A DNA stretch of 64,000 nucleotides from Terfezia claveryi (Eukaryota; Ascomycota; Pezizomycetes; Pezizales; Pezizaceae), in the NCBI GenBank assembly GCA_015179025.1, contig WHUX01000053.1, forward strand, positions 248,001 to 312,000, in the 5' to 3' direction. The notes beneath the pieces were generated by a model. That model was given only the letters and a program-made list of their open reading frames with translations. It was not told where the DNA came from and searched no databases. The translations under genes and the position numbers were made by a program. This document shows, in pieces, positions 36,030 through 46,126 of this stretch (its first letter is position 1; each line of letters begins with the position of its first letter).

Positions 36030-37241
36030 CTATGAGTAAATCTTAATCAACTCCTCACTGACCGCGCTGGGGGTCATCACCCCCGACTCACTAATCAACG
36101 CCGTGATATACTCCGGCCTAGTAAAATCCACCAGCGGCGCGCTACCCTTCCCTCTTCCTCCCATCGCTACCTTCTTCCACCCCGTTTTCCCGTCCGTCCC
36201 CTCCACACACCCCACCTCCTCTTCTTTCCCCACCGGATCCAGATACCTATCCCCCCCGCCCCTAACATTTGCATTCCTCTCCTCCGTCGTAAAGTCTAGC
36301 AAATTCTGATACTGGGGCTGCACCGGTAATTCAAACTGATTCAACGGAAACAACCTGACAAACTTATGACTTTCCGCGAGCACATAGAACGGTTTTTTAT
36401 TTGCTTTAGCCTGCACTGCAATCGTATACGTCCCCATGGCATTAATAATGCCGCCGTTCTCAACAACGCCCTCGGCTCCGACTAAGACCATGTCGCATTT
36501 TGCCATGACGTAGCCAACCGCGTTGTCAGGGATAACTGACACAGGGATGCCCTTCGACCTGAGGATTCGAGCTGTAATAAGTCCCGAGAGGGATGGAGCT
36601 GTTTCAAGTACGATACACCGGAAGCGGATGTTCCTCTCTGCGGCAAAAGAGAGCAGCGCAGTCACTACTCTCGAATGCGAGTGGAGTAAAACAGTACTTC
36701 CATCCCGGATCAACTCTGCACCGTACTGTGCAATCGCCCATCTACTGCTCTTTGCTCTATCCACAAACAGCTTTCCATGCTGGAGTAAATGCGCTCTGCA
36801 TGCATCGAAATCCCGCGGATCCTCAAGGCTTCGAACGATATATCGCAGGAAAAGATCGCAGCCGGCGCTGAGGGAGATTGCGTTTGGAACGGAGGATTTG
36901 AGAACGGAGATGCCGGTTTCGATGATGCTGAGAAATTCAGCGATGGTGGAGGCGGTAGTGGAGGTGCTGCTGAGGAGGGCTACGAGAGATTCGATGGCGG
37001 CGATGGGCATGGTTAGGTCGGGGTCGGAGTCGAGGGTTGTCGTGTAGTGCGTTAGGATGTCAAAGGGGCCAGAGGAGGTTTCAACTAGCCCAAGGCCCAG
37101 GGGAGGGCTGCAAGTGTTGGGGAGCCGGCTGGGAAAATTGTCAGTATATGTGCGCATGTGGTGGGGTACTGGGTGGGGTGGTGGGGCTGAGAGGCTTGAG
37201 TAGTCTGGGAGAGGATTGAGGGACATACTGGCTGTGACCAT
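36030..37241 (-). CDS. gcn3: Translation initiation factor eIF2B subunit alpha
   Basis: Single exon, 403 residues from 37241, or 398 from the second Met at 37226 (MSLNPLPDYSS). eIF2B-alpha is the regulatory subunit of the eIF2 guanine-nucleotide exchange factor and senses eIF2 phosphorylation. The IF-2B fold is clear: FDILTHYTTTLDSDPDLTMP at the helical start, then FVDRAKSSRWAIAQYGAELI, GSTVLLHSHSRVV, VIPDNAVGYVMAKCDMVLVG, GGIINAMGTYTIAVQAKANK and VLAESHKFVRLFP. It ends SAVSEELIKIYS. A GGGDRYLDPVGKEEEVG region before the tail is longer than in yeast and may be a lineage-specific loop. The first 60 residues are Pro-rich and poorly conserved. Confidence 0.93.
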   Translation of the reverse strand: MVTASMSLNPLPDYSSLSAPPPHPVPHHMRTYTDNFPSRLPNTCSPPLGLGLVETSSGPFDILTHYTTTLDSDPDLTMPIAAIESLVALLSSTSTTASTIAEFLSIIETGISVLKSSVPNAISLSAGCDLFLRYIVRSLEDPRDFDACRAHLLQHGKLFVDRAKSSRWAIAQYGAELIRDGSTVLLHSHSRVVTALLSFAAERNIRFRCIVLETAPSLSGLITARILRSKGIPVSVIPDNAVGYVMAKCDMVLVGAEGVVENGGIINAMGTYTIAVQAKANKKPFYVLAESHKFVRLFPLNQFELPVQPQYQNLLDFTTEERNANVRGGGDRYLDPVGKEEEVGCVEGTDGKTGWKKVAMGGRGKGSAPLVDFTRPEYITALISESGVMTPSAVSEELIKIYS

Positions 37242-37656
37242 CTCGCCGAGTGATGGCAGTGATGGCCGAGATAAATAGGATGCTATCGTGGCAAGGGAAT
37301 ATTTGTGTCTTGTTTGGCAGACGTGATGTGCTGGACACGAGCTCCCTTCACATTCAGGTCTTTGAGTTGGGAGGCCGAAATAGATAGATACCGGTAACTC
37401 TTGGCATCAGGGTGCCGGCATAGCAGAACAAACATTCCATTCCAAGACGTAAACAAAGGGGTTTAGAAATCATTGATCATTGATTATTTGATACATTGCA
37501 TCTTCTTCACTTCACCGCCGACCAGTTAGAAGGGAAAGTATTGAACATAATATAGCTTTACATGCACTGGCCGGGTTAGCCTCAAACGCTTGTAGCGTTC
37601 GGTGTGATCGTGCTCTCCTCTGCCAGAATATCTTTCCCCAATTTTATAAAACACAG
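37242..37656. other. Intergenic, no gene seen
   Basis: 415 bases between the eIF2B-alpha start and the acyl-CoA synthetase stop. No RNA gene or repeat found. Confidence 0.5.
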
Positions 37657-39996
37657 TTATTTCGGTTCATTGTCCCTCAGGAGCTGATTCCGTAGAACCT
37701 TGCCACTGCAAGCTCAAGTCAGCATAGAGAAATATCTCCCTCGAGTTAATAAGGAGAAATCCCGGATATCACTCACGCTATATTCTTTGGCAACTGCTTC
37801 ACAAACTCCAGCCCCCCCTTCAGATGCAAATACTCCTCCCCAGCCCTCAAATCCGAGAACCTAACTAGCTCCTCTCTCACTTCCTCATCTTTCCACTTCC
37901 CTTCCTGCAACACCACAAACGCCCTTGGCACACTCCCCCATCTTTCATCCTCAACCCCCACCACTGCACACTCCCTCACCGCCTCATGTGTTCCCAACAC
38001 ATTTTCAATCACCAACGGCCTCACACACGTATACCCTTCACTCTTCCCAACACTATATTCCCCTCCTCGTTTCCCGTCTTTAAACCAAATTAGATCCTTG
38101 ATCCTTGCTAAATACCAGAAATCGACGCCTTCATTTCTTGTGAGGACTAGATCCCCAGTCCTATACCATATCTCTCCGCCCCAACCAATAAGTGCTTCTT
38201 TAGTCTTCTTCTCCTCTTTTAGGTATCCGAGCATTATGTTCGGCCCAGTGCAGAATAATTCCCCAGGAGTGTCATCCTGGGTGATGATCATATCCTCTGT
38301 GATGACTCCCTGGTCCCCAGATCCCGGGCGGCTTATGGGGAGTAACATGCTCTTCATACCTTTAACCAACTTTCCACAAGACCCTTTATTTCGCTCCCAG
38401 CTGTCAAAATCCTGGCACATGGTCATGGCGGTAGCTTCAGTGGCGCCCATTGCTTCCCTGATGGGAATGTTCGGGAAGTGTTTGCGCCATGAGCGGATTG
38501 TTGCTTCAGGAACAGTGGCCCCAGCGAGGAGGGCGCTGCGGGCGTTTTTGAAGACTGTAAGGTCGAGGTACCTGTTTAAGGGGGGATTGCAAATCATATC
38601 GGCGATGTAGGGGTAGAGAATAAATTCCACGGCTGTGAATAGGGTGAGCGAGCTTCAGGGTAACATCACAGAACATCAAGTAGCGCCATACGTTGGTACC
38701 TCTTTGCTAGTTCCAAAAACTGTAAAGGTATAAAGATATCAGCATCCAACAAGATATCACAATGAAGCTGGATGGCAGGAACAACCTTTTCCACATCAAC
38801 CCTTTCTAAGATAATATTGTGTAACCTCTTATACAACGCAACCAACAGCCCATATGATTGTCCGCCTTGATGGACCCACGGCGGTATACTCTACCGTACC
38901 AAGCAAGTCCTCCTGGTTAACCCCTCACACTTTCAAAAACGTCCATAGAATTGACGAACTCACGATATACCTTTCCCCTCTCAAACAAGCCCCCTCACAT
39001 TCATCGCCCGGTCTCCCACAACTCTGTAGAATATTACTCACAACATTCCTATGGCTCAGCATCACCGCCTTCGGCGGCCCCGTCGTCCCACTCGTACAAC
39101 AAAGCAATGCTACATCCTTCTCACAATCAAACCCCACCTCCTCCTTCGTCTGCCTCTTCTTTTTTTTAAACGTACCCCTTTCCTCGTTCTCCTGCATTCT
39201 AAAGAGCTCTTCGATAGTAAAGAAATGGTGATCTTTGAACTCGTGAATTTCGTGGTCGAGGAAATCCGAGGGGGGAGGGGATTCGTCGAGGAGGATAATT
39301 TTTTCGAGGGGAATTTGGAGACGCCGGGCAGTGGGCAGGCCGAGAGAGAAGAGGAGGGAGGAGTGGATTGCTAGGACTTTCGTTTGGGCTTCTATATATG
39401 GGGTCAGAGATATATTGCAGGAACAAAAAGGAAAATTCTGGGGAGTAGGGTTAAGGTACCTTTCATTTGATGGTACACCTGCTCTTGTTTCCACGTTGGG
39501 CACATAAAACTCACCGTCCCATAAGCCCAAAAAGTGCTATACTCAACCGTAGCTACATCTAATTAAATATCCCCGACCCGAGGAGAGGGCGGGGTGGGGT
39601 TTTATTGTTCATTAGCACAGGGATGGGCCGTGCAAGCAGACTAAATTCCTCCTACCTCAGTCAAGATCGCTACTCACCGAACCCAATCCCATCCCACCCT
39701 AGTATACCCACTACATCCCCTTTCCCAACCTCCAGTCCCCACTTTTCATTCCTCAGCGCCCTCCCAAATAACTCTACCCGCTCCTTCAGATCTGGCAGCG
39801 TCCAATTCAGCTCCTCCAACCCACCCGTATCATGCAATGCAGTCGGTGCCGGGTCCGTAAGCACCGGTGATATCGTCGTCTCTTCCGGATTATCGTACGG
39901 GTTTGGATGCTCGAAAAGGAAGGTATAGAGATCTATGTTCTCTTGCGTAGCCAAGGGGGGAAGAGGGGGATAAATTGATTCTTTGATTTTAGACAT
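37657..39996 (-). CDS. AMP-dependent acyl-CoA synthetase / 4-coumarate-CoA ligase-like
   Basis: Six exons on the minus strand: 39996-39678, 39552-39460, 39391-38971, 38888-38692, 38632-37777 and 37705-37657, giving 644 residues. The family joins ATP and a carboxylate, then CoA, to make acyl-CoA. Visible motifs: P-loop LLCCTSGTTGPPKAVMLSHR, GATEATAMTMC before the substrate pocket, GELFCTGPNIMLGY, WYRTGDL, the hinge-like ARIKDLIWFK and the catalytic-Lys motif LPKNIAGKVLRNQ rebuilt across the last intron. Intron 3 (82 nt) is the least certain; its GTAGAG acceptor was taken because an earlier AG leaves a stop in frame. The start MSKIKES was preferred over a Met five codons upstream. No peroxisomal SKL-type tail is seen. 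The substrate cannot be told. Confidence 0.85.
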
Positions 39997-40373
39997 TATA
40001 ATACAAAACAAAGATTATATTTTTTGAAAAATTGGATAAATGTACTCTCGTGCTTGTAGTAATGCAGGGTAAATTAGTATCATTGATTGATATATAACTT
40101 GGAAGTGTTGAAGGCACATGATGAGACCATGAGGCGTATAGTTGCGGACGGAATGATTTCATATAACCTAACTTGACGTTGCTTGACTAGCATTTAGTCA
40201 AGTCGCTCCCTAGAATTTCTAGTAGAAATGCTGGTGGCCGTCGATAACCATCCAATTCGGTATATGTTTATTGACTCGATATAAACGGGTATCTCGTAAC
40301 AAAAATCCTTCCAAAACCCATAGCGTTTGTCCATGAATGCATGTAGTTAATGTCATCAGGCGGGGAGCTATAC
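39997..40373. other. Intergenic, no gene seen
   Basis: 377 AT-rich bases between two minus-strand genes; promoter of the acyl-CoA synthetase and 3' flank of the glycosylase. Confidence 0.5.
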
Positions 40374-41382
40374 CTACACTTCCGGTGGAGCTTCCCCAGA
40401 TACCGACTTCTCGCCAGGAACTTTGATCCCCCTTTCCTTCCTCCTCTCGCTCGCCCAATCCCCCAATACCTTCCATATCCCGCCCATCTTCTCCTGATTA
40501 ATTGTCACCAATCCGCTTGTGCTCGGGCTTACAAAGACCTTTGCACCTTGCCACCCCTCCTCCACGCCCAGCCACTCCCCTTCCTGCCACCCATACTCAA
40601 ATCCCTTCGTGGGGATCTTCTTTCCATGTCTCGCCCGATAGATACTATCCCATATTCCCTTGCCCACGATACATGCTGCCTCAGGCTTATATTTCCTTAT
40701 TTTACCTTCCAATTCAGGAACAGAATCATCCATTTCCTTCTTGGAGAGCTCCGCTTGATCGTTGGTAGGGCGAGAGACGAGGTTCGTTAGCCCTAGGGAA
40801 TACTTGCCGGGTAGGGTCCAGTCCTCTAGAGAGGGTACGATACGGTCCGGGGTTAGACCGGAGGAATTCAGGTATCGCCAAAAGCGATTGGTTTTATTAG
40901 AGTAACTAGCTCCTAGGTCAGCACAATCCAAAGGCACTACTAGACCGTGTACAGGCACGAAGACATACGCATGGCCCACTGTAGCAGTGGTTACCCCAGG
41001 GTTCAACCCCACGAGTAGCAAGACAAGTCTATGGTCAATTGCATCCGGAACTCCGTTCAAGTGTGCATATTTCTCAGGGGGCGCGTAGGTCCGGCTCTTG
41101 CCTTCGTCATTGTCATTGTTTGCGCGCTTGCGTTTCCCTCCATTAGACTTGGCGGAAGCAACTGTCGAGGCGCCGTCGTTTGGTGGCTTAGGCACAGTTT
41201 TCTTTGCAATTGGTATCAAAGTTAGAGATTCATCAACACAAACATGGAGCTTGGAAATCCGGGAGTACCGTGACTTTGGTTACTGCTACGGCCGTGCGAG
41301 TTACGACAGTCTGGACTGCGTCTCCGTCTGCTGGTACTTCCCCGACAATTCCGACAATTCGCGTACTTCGACGGGTTGACAT
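40374..41382 (-). CDS. G/T-U mismatch DNA glycosylase (Mug/TDG family)
   Basis: Best model has three exons on the minus strand: 41382-41269, 41201-40969 and 40905-40374, giving 292 residues. Mug/TDG enzymes remove uracil or thymine mispaired with guanine. The catalytic loop reads VGLNPGVTTATVGHAYSNKT, with NRFWRYL after it; LGLTNLV and PSTSGLVTI mark the rest of the fold. The basic N-terminus (MSTRRSTRI; KRKR) suits nuclear entry. The second intron is 63 nt (GTATGT donor, TGCTGAC branch, GCTAG acceptor) with no stop, so the unspliced frame stays open but puts 21 residues inside the motif. The first intron (GTACTC donor, AAAG acceptor) is inferred because the main frame has no early ATG; GTAACT or GTAGCA donors nearby are alternatives. 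Confidence 0.82.
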
Positions 41383-42040
41383 TGTGAACCAGAGAAGCTT
41401 CAAGCAGAATGGGATGCAAATTGCTGTCTCCACCCACGGCGACCAACGGACTCGTAAACAATTTGGTCTCCAGATCGCTGCTGGTGCCGAGACTACAGGG
41501 TAACACAGCCAAGAATCCCTCACATTTGGTGCAGCCCATATGTAGATCCCAATAAGGAAAGCGCGAGCGCCACGCCCGACATGGCAGTCGTCGAAACTTC
41601 CGGCGATTTCTATCGCGCCCGATTCCACATTCCAACTTTCATCAATTCATTATTACAAGCGGGTAGGTAACACCATATCTGTAGATCCAGCGTGTACCGC
41701 ATGTAAGCGTACCGCATAGTGATGCTATTAACCTCAATCCGGCCCTCCCTGCTAACGGAGGGTCGGCCCAAGGCTGTTCTGACATCATACTTGGCTTGAT
41801 TACCGGTTGGGGCCAAACACGATCGGTGACTAGAATAATAGAGAAGGTTCGAAGTCGTGAGGTAGTTATGTCGTTTGCTGCATCTGGTGTATATACCTTG
41901 ATACCCAGGCTGAAGAGGCACGCGGGTATAAATACCTCCCTTCAGCTCCCTTTGCTCTTTCATCCAGACATCAGTTCGAAATATCAAATCGAATACAAGC
42001 AAAACTTCTCTACCTTTACACCCACACTCAATCAACCATC
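41383..42040. promoter_or_regulatory. Divergent glycosylase/HSP30 promoter with TATA box and heat-shock element
   Basis: A TATAAATA lies at 41927-41934, 107 bases before the HSP30 start. GAAGGTTC at 41843-41850, followed by GAA, fits the nGAAnnTTCn heat-shock element. The block has no supportable gene of its own, although frames on the minus strand extend the glycosylase leader. Confidence 0.55.
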
Positions 42041-42634
42041 ATGCCTTTCTACACTCGTCACCCATTCGATACTCTTCTCCTTTCAGATCCGTTCTTCAGT
42101 AGCCTCCTCTCTCCAACCACCCAGAGCCGCAGTGAGAGCCTTATCGAGCGAGGTGAAAGAAGGGATGAGAGTGGCATCCGTGCCTTCTCTCCCAACTTCG
42201 ACGTCCACGAGACTGCTAAAGAATACGTTCTTGACGGCGAACTCCCGGGCCTCGACAAGAGCAACCTCTCCATCGAGTTCACCGACACAAACACTCTTGT
42301 GATCCATGGCAAGATTGAAAGATCATACACTTCTAGCACTCCACCTGGCAAGCTGCTGGAGGGAGGCAAGCAGAAACAGGCTATCACTGAGGGCAAAGAG
42401 GGCAAAGAGGGCAAAGAGGAGGAGAAAAAGTCGAGAGAGCAAAGGGCTGAGAGTGAAGATGAGCCAATCAAGTACTGGGTTAGCGAGAGGACGGTGGGAA
42501 GCTTCCAAAGGAGCTTCAACTTCCCTGGTGAAGTAGATCAGGATAACGTTAGAGCCTGTTACGAAAACGGGATCTTGAAGGTCGTTGTCCCGAAGAAGGA
42601 GAAGAGATCCGCAAAGAAGATTGACATCCACTAA
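42041..42634 (+). CDS. hsp30: Small heat-shock protein (Hsp20/Hsp30 family)
   Basis: Single exon, 197 residues. It is an ATP-independent holdase chaperone. The N-terminus MPFYTRHPFDTLLLSDPFF is typical of fungal Hsp30. The alpha-crystallin domain starts near 47 (FSPNFDVHETAKEYVLDGEL), with LPGLDKSNLSIEF and the terminal ENGILKVVVPKKEK. As in other fungal Hsp30 proteins it is interrupted by a charged insert (about 95-147), here including three GKE units coded by a perfect 9-base repeat (GGCAAAGAG). It ends KKIDIH. A TATA box and a heat-shock element lie upstream, so heat induction is likely. Confidence 0.95.
   Translation: MPFYTRHPFDTLLLSDPFFSSLLSPTTQSRSESLIERGERRDESGIRAFSPNFDVHETAKEYVLDGELPGLDKSNLSIEFTDTNTLVIHGKIERSYTSSTPPGKLLEGGKQKQAITEGKEGKEGKEEEKKSREQRAESEDEPIKYWVSERTVGSFQRSFNFPGEVDQDNVRACYENGILKVVVPKKEKRSAKKIDIH
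42388..42422 (+). repeat. 9-bp tandem repeat GGGCAAAGA in HSP30
   Basis: Three perfect in-frame copies of GGCAAAGAG code Gly-Lys-Glu three times in the charged insert of the alpha-crystallin domain; copy number could vary between strains without a frameshift. Confidence 0.9.
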
Positions 42635-44169
42635 GGCTCCGACGGCGAAGGTGTCTTACAGGCTTCAACCTTTATGAGGGTGTTGTGATCAAAATCATGA
42701 AGGGGGGTTAGTTCTTGGTGGGATGGTTAGGATAATTCCTGAGAAGCTTCATCCAAGTTTATCTCTGTCTTTCCGCAAACCTTGTTACTCCGCACTCCCT
42801 ACCTTGTTTTTATCCTTTTTTTTTTTCTCACTAGCGAGCAATAACTTATAATTCGAGAGTTTCATGGTTTGCGTTTTATATTTAATTATTGAAAGAGCTC
42901 TTGTACACGCAAATAATGGCTCCTGTACACGCAGAGAGTTTGGTTGGAGAAATACATAATACTATCATTTGAGACTCCGCATATTTTCATTCTCCATTGG
43001 TTGAATGATAATTACTCCGTGTTACGTATCCACAAGTAGAATAATGATTGCGTCATTGAAGTCTTAGATCTCAAGCATATATCTCACGTTGCATTAATAT
43101 TTTTGTTATATTGTATGTGTTGGTGGAGTACGAAGTAGAAGTTACTTAAATTAAAACTATTAATCAAGAAAAAGCCCCAGGGAATCTGGCCTACGAAGCC
43201 TTCTGAGTTTAGCTACCTACTTTTTGAACGAAAAGAAAACGCCGCACATATATATATAGAATACAACGAGAGAATGCGTACCATATAACTTGAAGAGAAA
43301 GAGGCTCTCTCATTATGACTCATAAAACTGAGAGGGGATGGAAGTATTACCCTGAACAACTATTGTTTGGATAAATTGTCTTTACTCTTTCGTTTTCATC
43401 CTACTTGCTTGGTTACACCAAAAACAAAACCATTTACATATAAACGAGTTATCAGTTTTATTTTCTTCCCTGCCATGCAAAATTGCACTACAGTAGACTC
43501 CAGGCTCAGGTTGCATTTGGACGAGAATTCTTCATACCTTGTCGGACTCATGACCAAACGTTTGAGTGGAATGAGAACAGGGATGAATATTCAACAACGA
43601 TAGTCCAGTCTCTGTTCAACATGCGCAAGACATCGGTTTCTCTAAGTATTTCTTCGGTAGGGGAAGCGCAGTCTATGGCGTATCAGGCAAAGATCTCCAT
43701 TAAGTAGTACTTGGTATTGTTGTTCGACAGATTAAGTAATACCCAAAACTGATATGCTGTATATATGTATATGCATCTACTTAGGGTGCAATACCGGCCT
43801 GCCGTACAGACAAACTTCGAACAATCAATGTGGACCTACAGCGAGTGTAAGATGTCACAACCCCCCCTTCCCAAATCGGAAGCTCTTGAAATTCATAGGT
43901 ATGATTAACCCTGTTAATCCTGTTTGGATTTCCCATTGCTCTTGTGATGCACCCGCAAACACATGGCCTACCTAATCAATAACACATTGCCAATCCCATA
44001 ACCATTCTGCAGTCGTATTAATCGCCACAAACACCTTAAAGTAAAAGTATGATACCCAAACCCATTTGAAGCTCCGTCATCACAATCCAGGTGAAGAGAA
44101 ATAGTGAGGAGGCTTCTCTTAATGAAAATGACCCTGAAAAGTAAGAGGAAACAAGAGTGGTTCATTCAT
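42635..44169. other. Intergenic between convergent genes
   Basis: 1.5 kb of AT-rich DNA with the 3' flanks of HSP30 and the small gene at 44170. Frames such as 43367-43707 have no domain or family features. Confidence 0.6.
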
Positions 44170-45242
44170 CTACTTTTCCTTCTTCTTCTTTTGAGGAGCG
44201 TCGGACTCCTTTTTGCAGACGACCCCAAGGGTACCAAATCCGTAATCTTCATGATCGAATACGAATCCAGCGAGGATGGGCATGTCTAACTCATCGTCGG
44301 CCTGAAGATTTCAATTAGCACGATGACTATAAACAGATGGTCGGAAGAGTGGAGGCAATTTGTAAGTTATATATGTAATAATTCAAGCTATTGGGAAACC
44401 AATTGCAACGGAGTAAAGCAGGACACACAAAATGAAATATAGATTTATATATGTAGTGACAACAATCGAGCAGAGGTATATAATTTACCTTCTTGCGGAA
44501 CTGCTTCCATATTACGTCCAAGCAGTCCTTGATGGTGATACCCTTCTTATTCCGCGCAGTAACCGTCAAACCCATTGGGAACTTGAGTTCTAATTTGCTC
44601 ATTGGTGGTGTAGTCGCCATCTTCTTCATGATATCTGGCTCTTGAAGAGTTGTTGGGGAGGTGTTGATCTTCCTAAACGGGAAAGCTAAAGTAAGTAACG
44701 TATCCGGTAACAAGAAGTAATCGTGGATGATAAGTGGTTGTGTGGGGAATTTAGTGTAGAAGTAATGGCATGCGGGGTATAATCATGAGCTTTGCGAAAA
44801 TCTCCTGTGGGAGGATTGAGGGAGGAACAGGTTTGGAATTAAACCAATGCATGAGACGACAGATAAGCTCGCAGGTCTCTAGACACGGGCAACGAGCAAG
44901 CCCGACACACAATGAAGATATTAATGGGTCAATTAAACATACCAGTTCAACTTCTGTATGTCTTTGGCAATTTCGAGGGTCTTTTGTTCAGCTTCTGTAT
45001 TTGGTTGTTAGTAACAGGGAGCTCTTCAATTAACATTGGGTGAGAGGAAATGGAGATAGGTTAGAAACTGTGTGTGGAAGAGAGTGTTTGAGAGAAATTA
45101 AGATCGAGTAGAAGAGATGAACAATCAACTCACCAAGCTCAGCAGCAGTGTACACTCCTGCAACAGCTGTACTTGTCGTCCGCTTGTGCTTAGTTGCAGC
45201 ATCTGGCGCTGGTGGGTTTGTAGCTGCTACTGTGTCTGCCAT
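44170..45242 (-). CDS. Uncharacterised 158-residue protein
   Basis: Four exons on the minus strand: 45242-45134, 44994-44943, 44672-44489 and 44301-44170, all in phase with GTGAGT, GTATGT and GTAAAT donors. The N-terminal 40 residues are Ala/Thr-rich (MADTVAATNPPAPDAATKHK). A charged helix, AEQKTLEIAKDIQKLNW, follows. The core LKFPMGLTVTARNKKGIT then IKDCLDVIWKQFRKKADDEL, and ILAGFVFDHEDYGFGTLGVV, look like one alpha/beta domain. The spacing recalls a fungal domain of unknown function seen in basidiomycetes and ascomycetes, but I cannot assign it. The tail KKESDAPQKKKKEK is Lys-rich. No signal peptide or membrane segment. The intron phases give good confidence that it is a real gene. Confidence 0.75.
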
Positions 45243-46126
45243 TATCGGGTGATGATATGAATCAAAGATGAAGATATGTGCGAAGTAAAAGTGAATTCCG
45301 AGACGTGACAATGTTGGATGGAGGAGGGAGAAGAAAGAGTTCAAATAAGATGAGGGGAGGAGGGGTTGGGCCACGGATGAGCTCCTGCCCCACCCCAGTG
45401 CTCAGTGCTGCGCCGGTGCATTGATGGTATCACCAACACTGCATCGCCCTGCTGCGTACCCCTGAGCACCAACAGCCGCCGGCGCTCAGGAAGGATTGAT
45501 CTAGGGGCCGATCCTTCCTCAAAGCGTAGCTATGTATCTCCATAGCACTAGTAGTCTGGTTGGCACAAAGCACGTAGTCTTAGTTCTGTACTCTGGTTGG
45601 CACTTAGTTCTGGTTGGCACCGTAGTCTGGGTATAGCACCGCCTCCAGTCCATACTTGGCGTGCAAGAGCTCTCTGGAGGTCGTGTGAGATGGGGTGACG
45701 CATGGGCTGGGCACTATACCTAAAGCGCAAGCGAAATTGCGGGGTAGTTAGCGTGCTGGAGGCGGCAGCTTGGTGACGGGAGATTTGTGGGGCAACAGCC
45801 GTTTCTTGGCGTCGGCCGACAAAGTCGCAAGTCAGCCGACCCGAATAGTCTCTGAATAGATGCAGATGATGCCATATATACAGTATGTTGCATTAGTTGG
45901 TTGGTTCCAATATATTTATATTATCGGTGCCCAGTTGCACAATTGTCGTGTGCAGCCTTTTCCGATGAAGTACTCCGAGCGCATCACATGACCAGACGTG
46001 TCATGACCAATCACATGACAAAACTAAAAAGTCACATGACCCGGGTTGTCACATGACCAGGCGACGGCGCCAAACCTGGTCGCGAGTTTCATCTCCCAAA
46101 GTACTCGAAACTCCACCGTCCCCACC
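45243..46126. promoter_or_regulatory. Intergenic with repeats and ORC5 promoter elements
   Basis: Three copies of TCTGGTTGGCAC lie within 45552-45638. Closer to ORC5 are four perfect TCACATGAC motifs at 45984, 46011, 46032 and 46049, plus one TCATGAC at 46001, all in the same direction. GGCGCCAAA at 46066-46074 reads TTTGGCGCC on the other strand, an E2F-like site, 53 bases before the start codon. Confidence 0.7.

Noticed and set aside
36523..37047. Long plus-strand frame of 174 codons
   Set aside because: Antisense shadow of eIF2B-alpha, whose minus frame is conserved from end to end.
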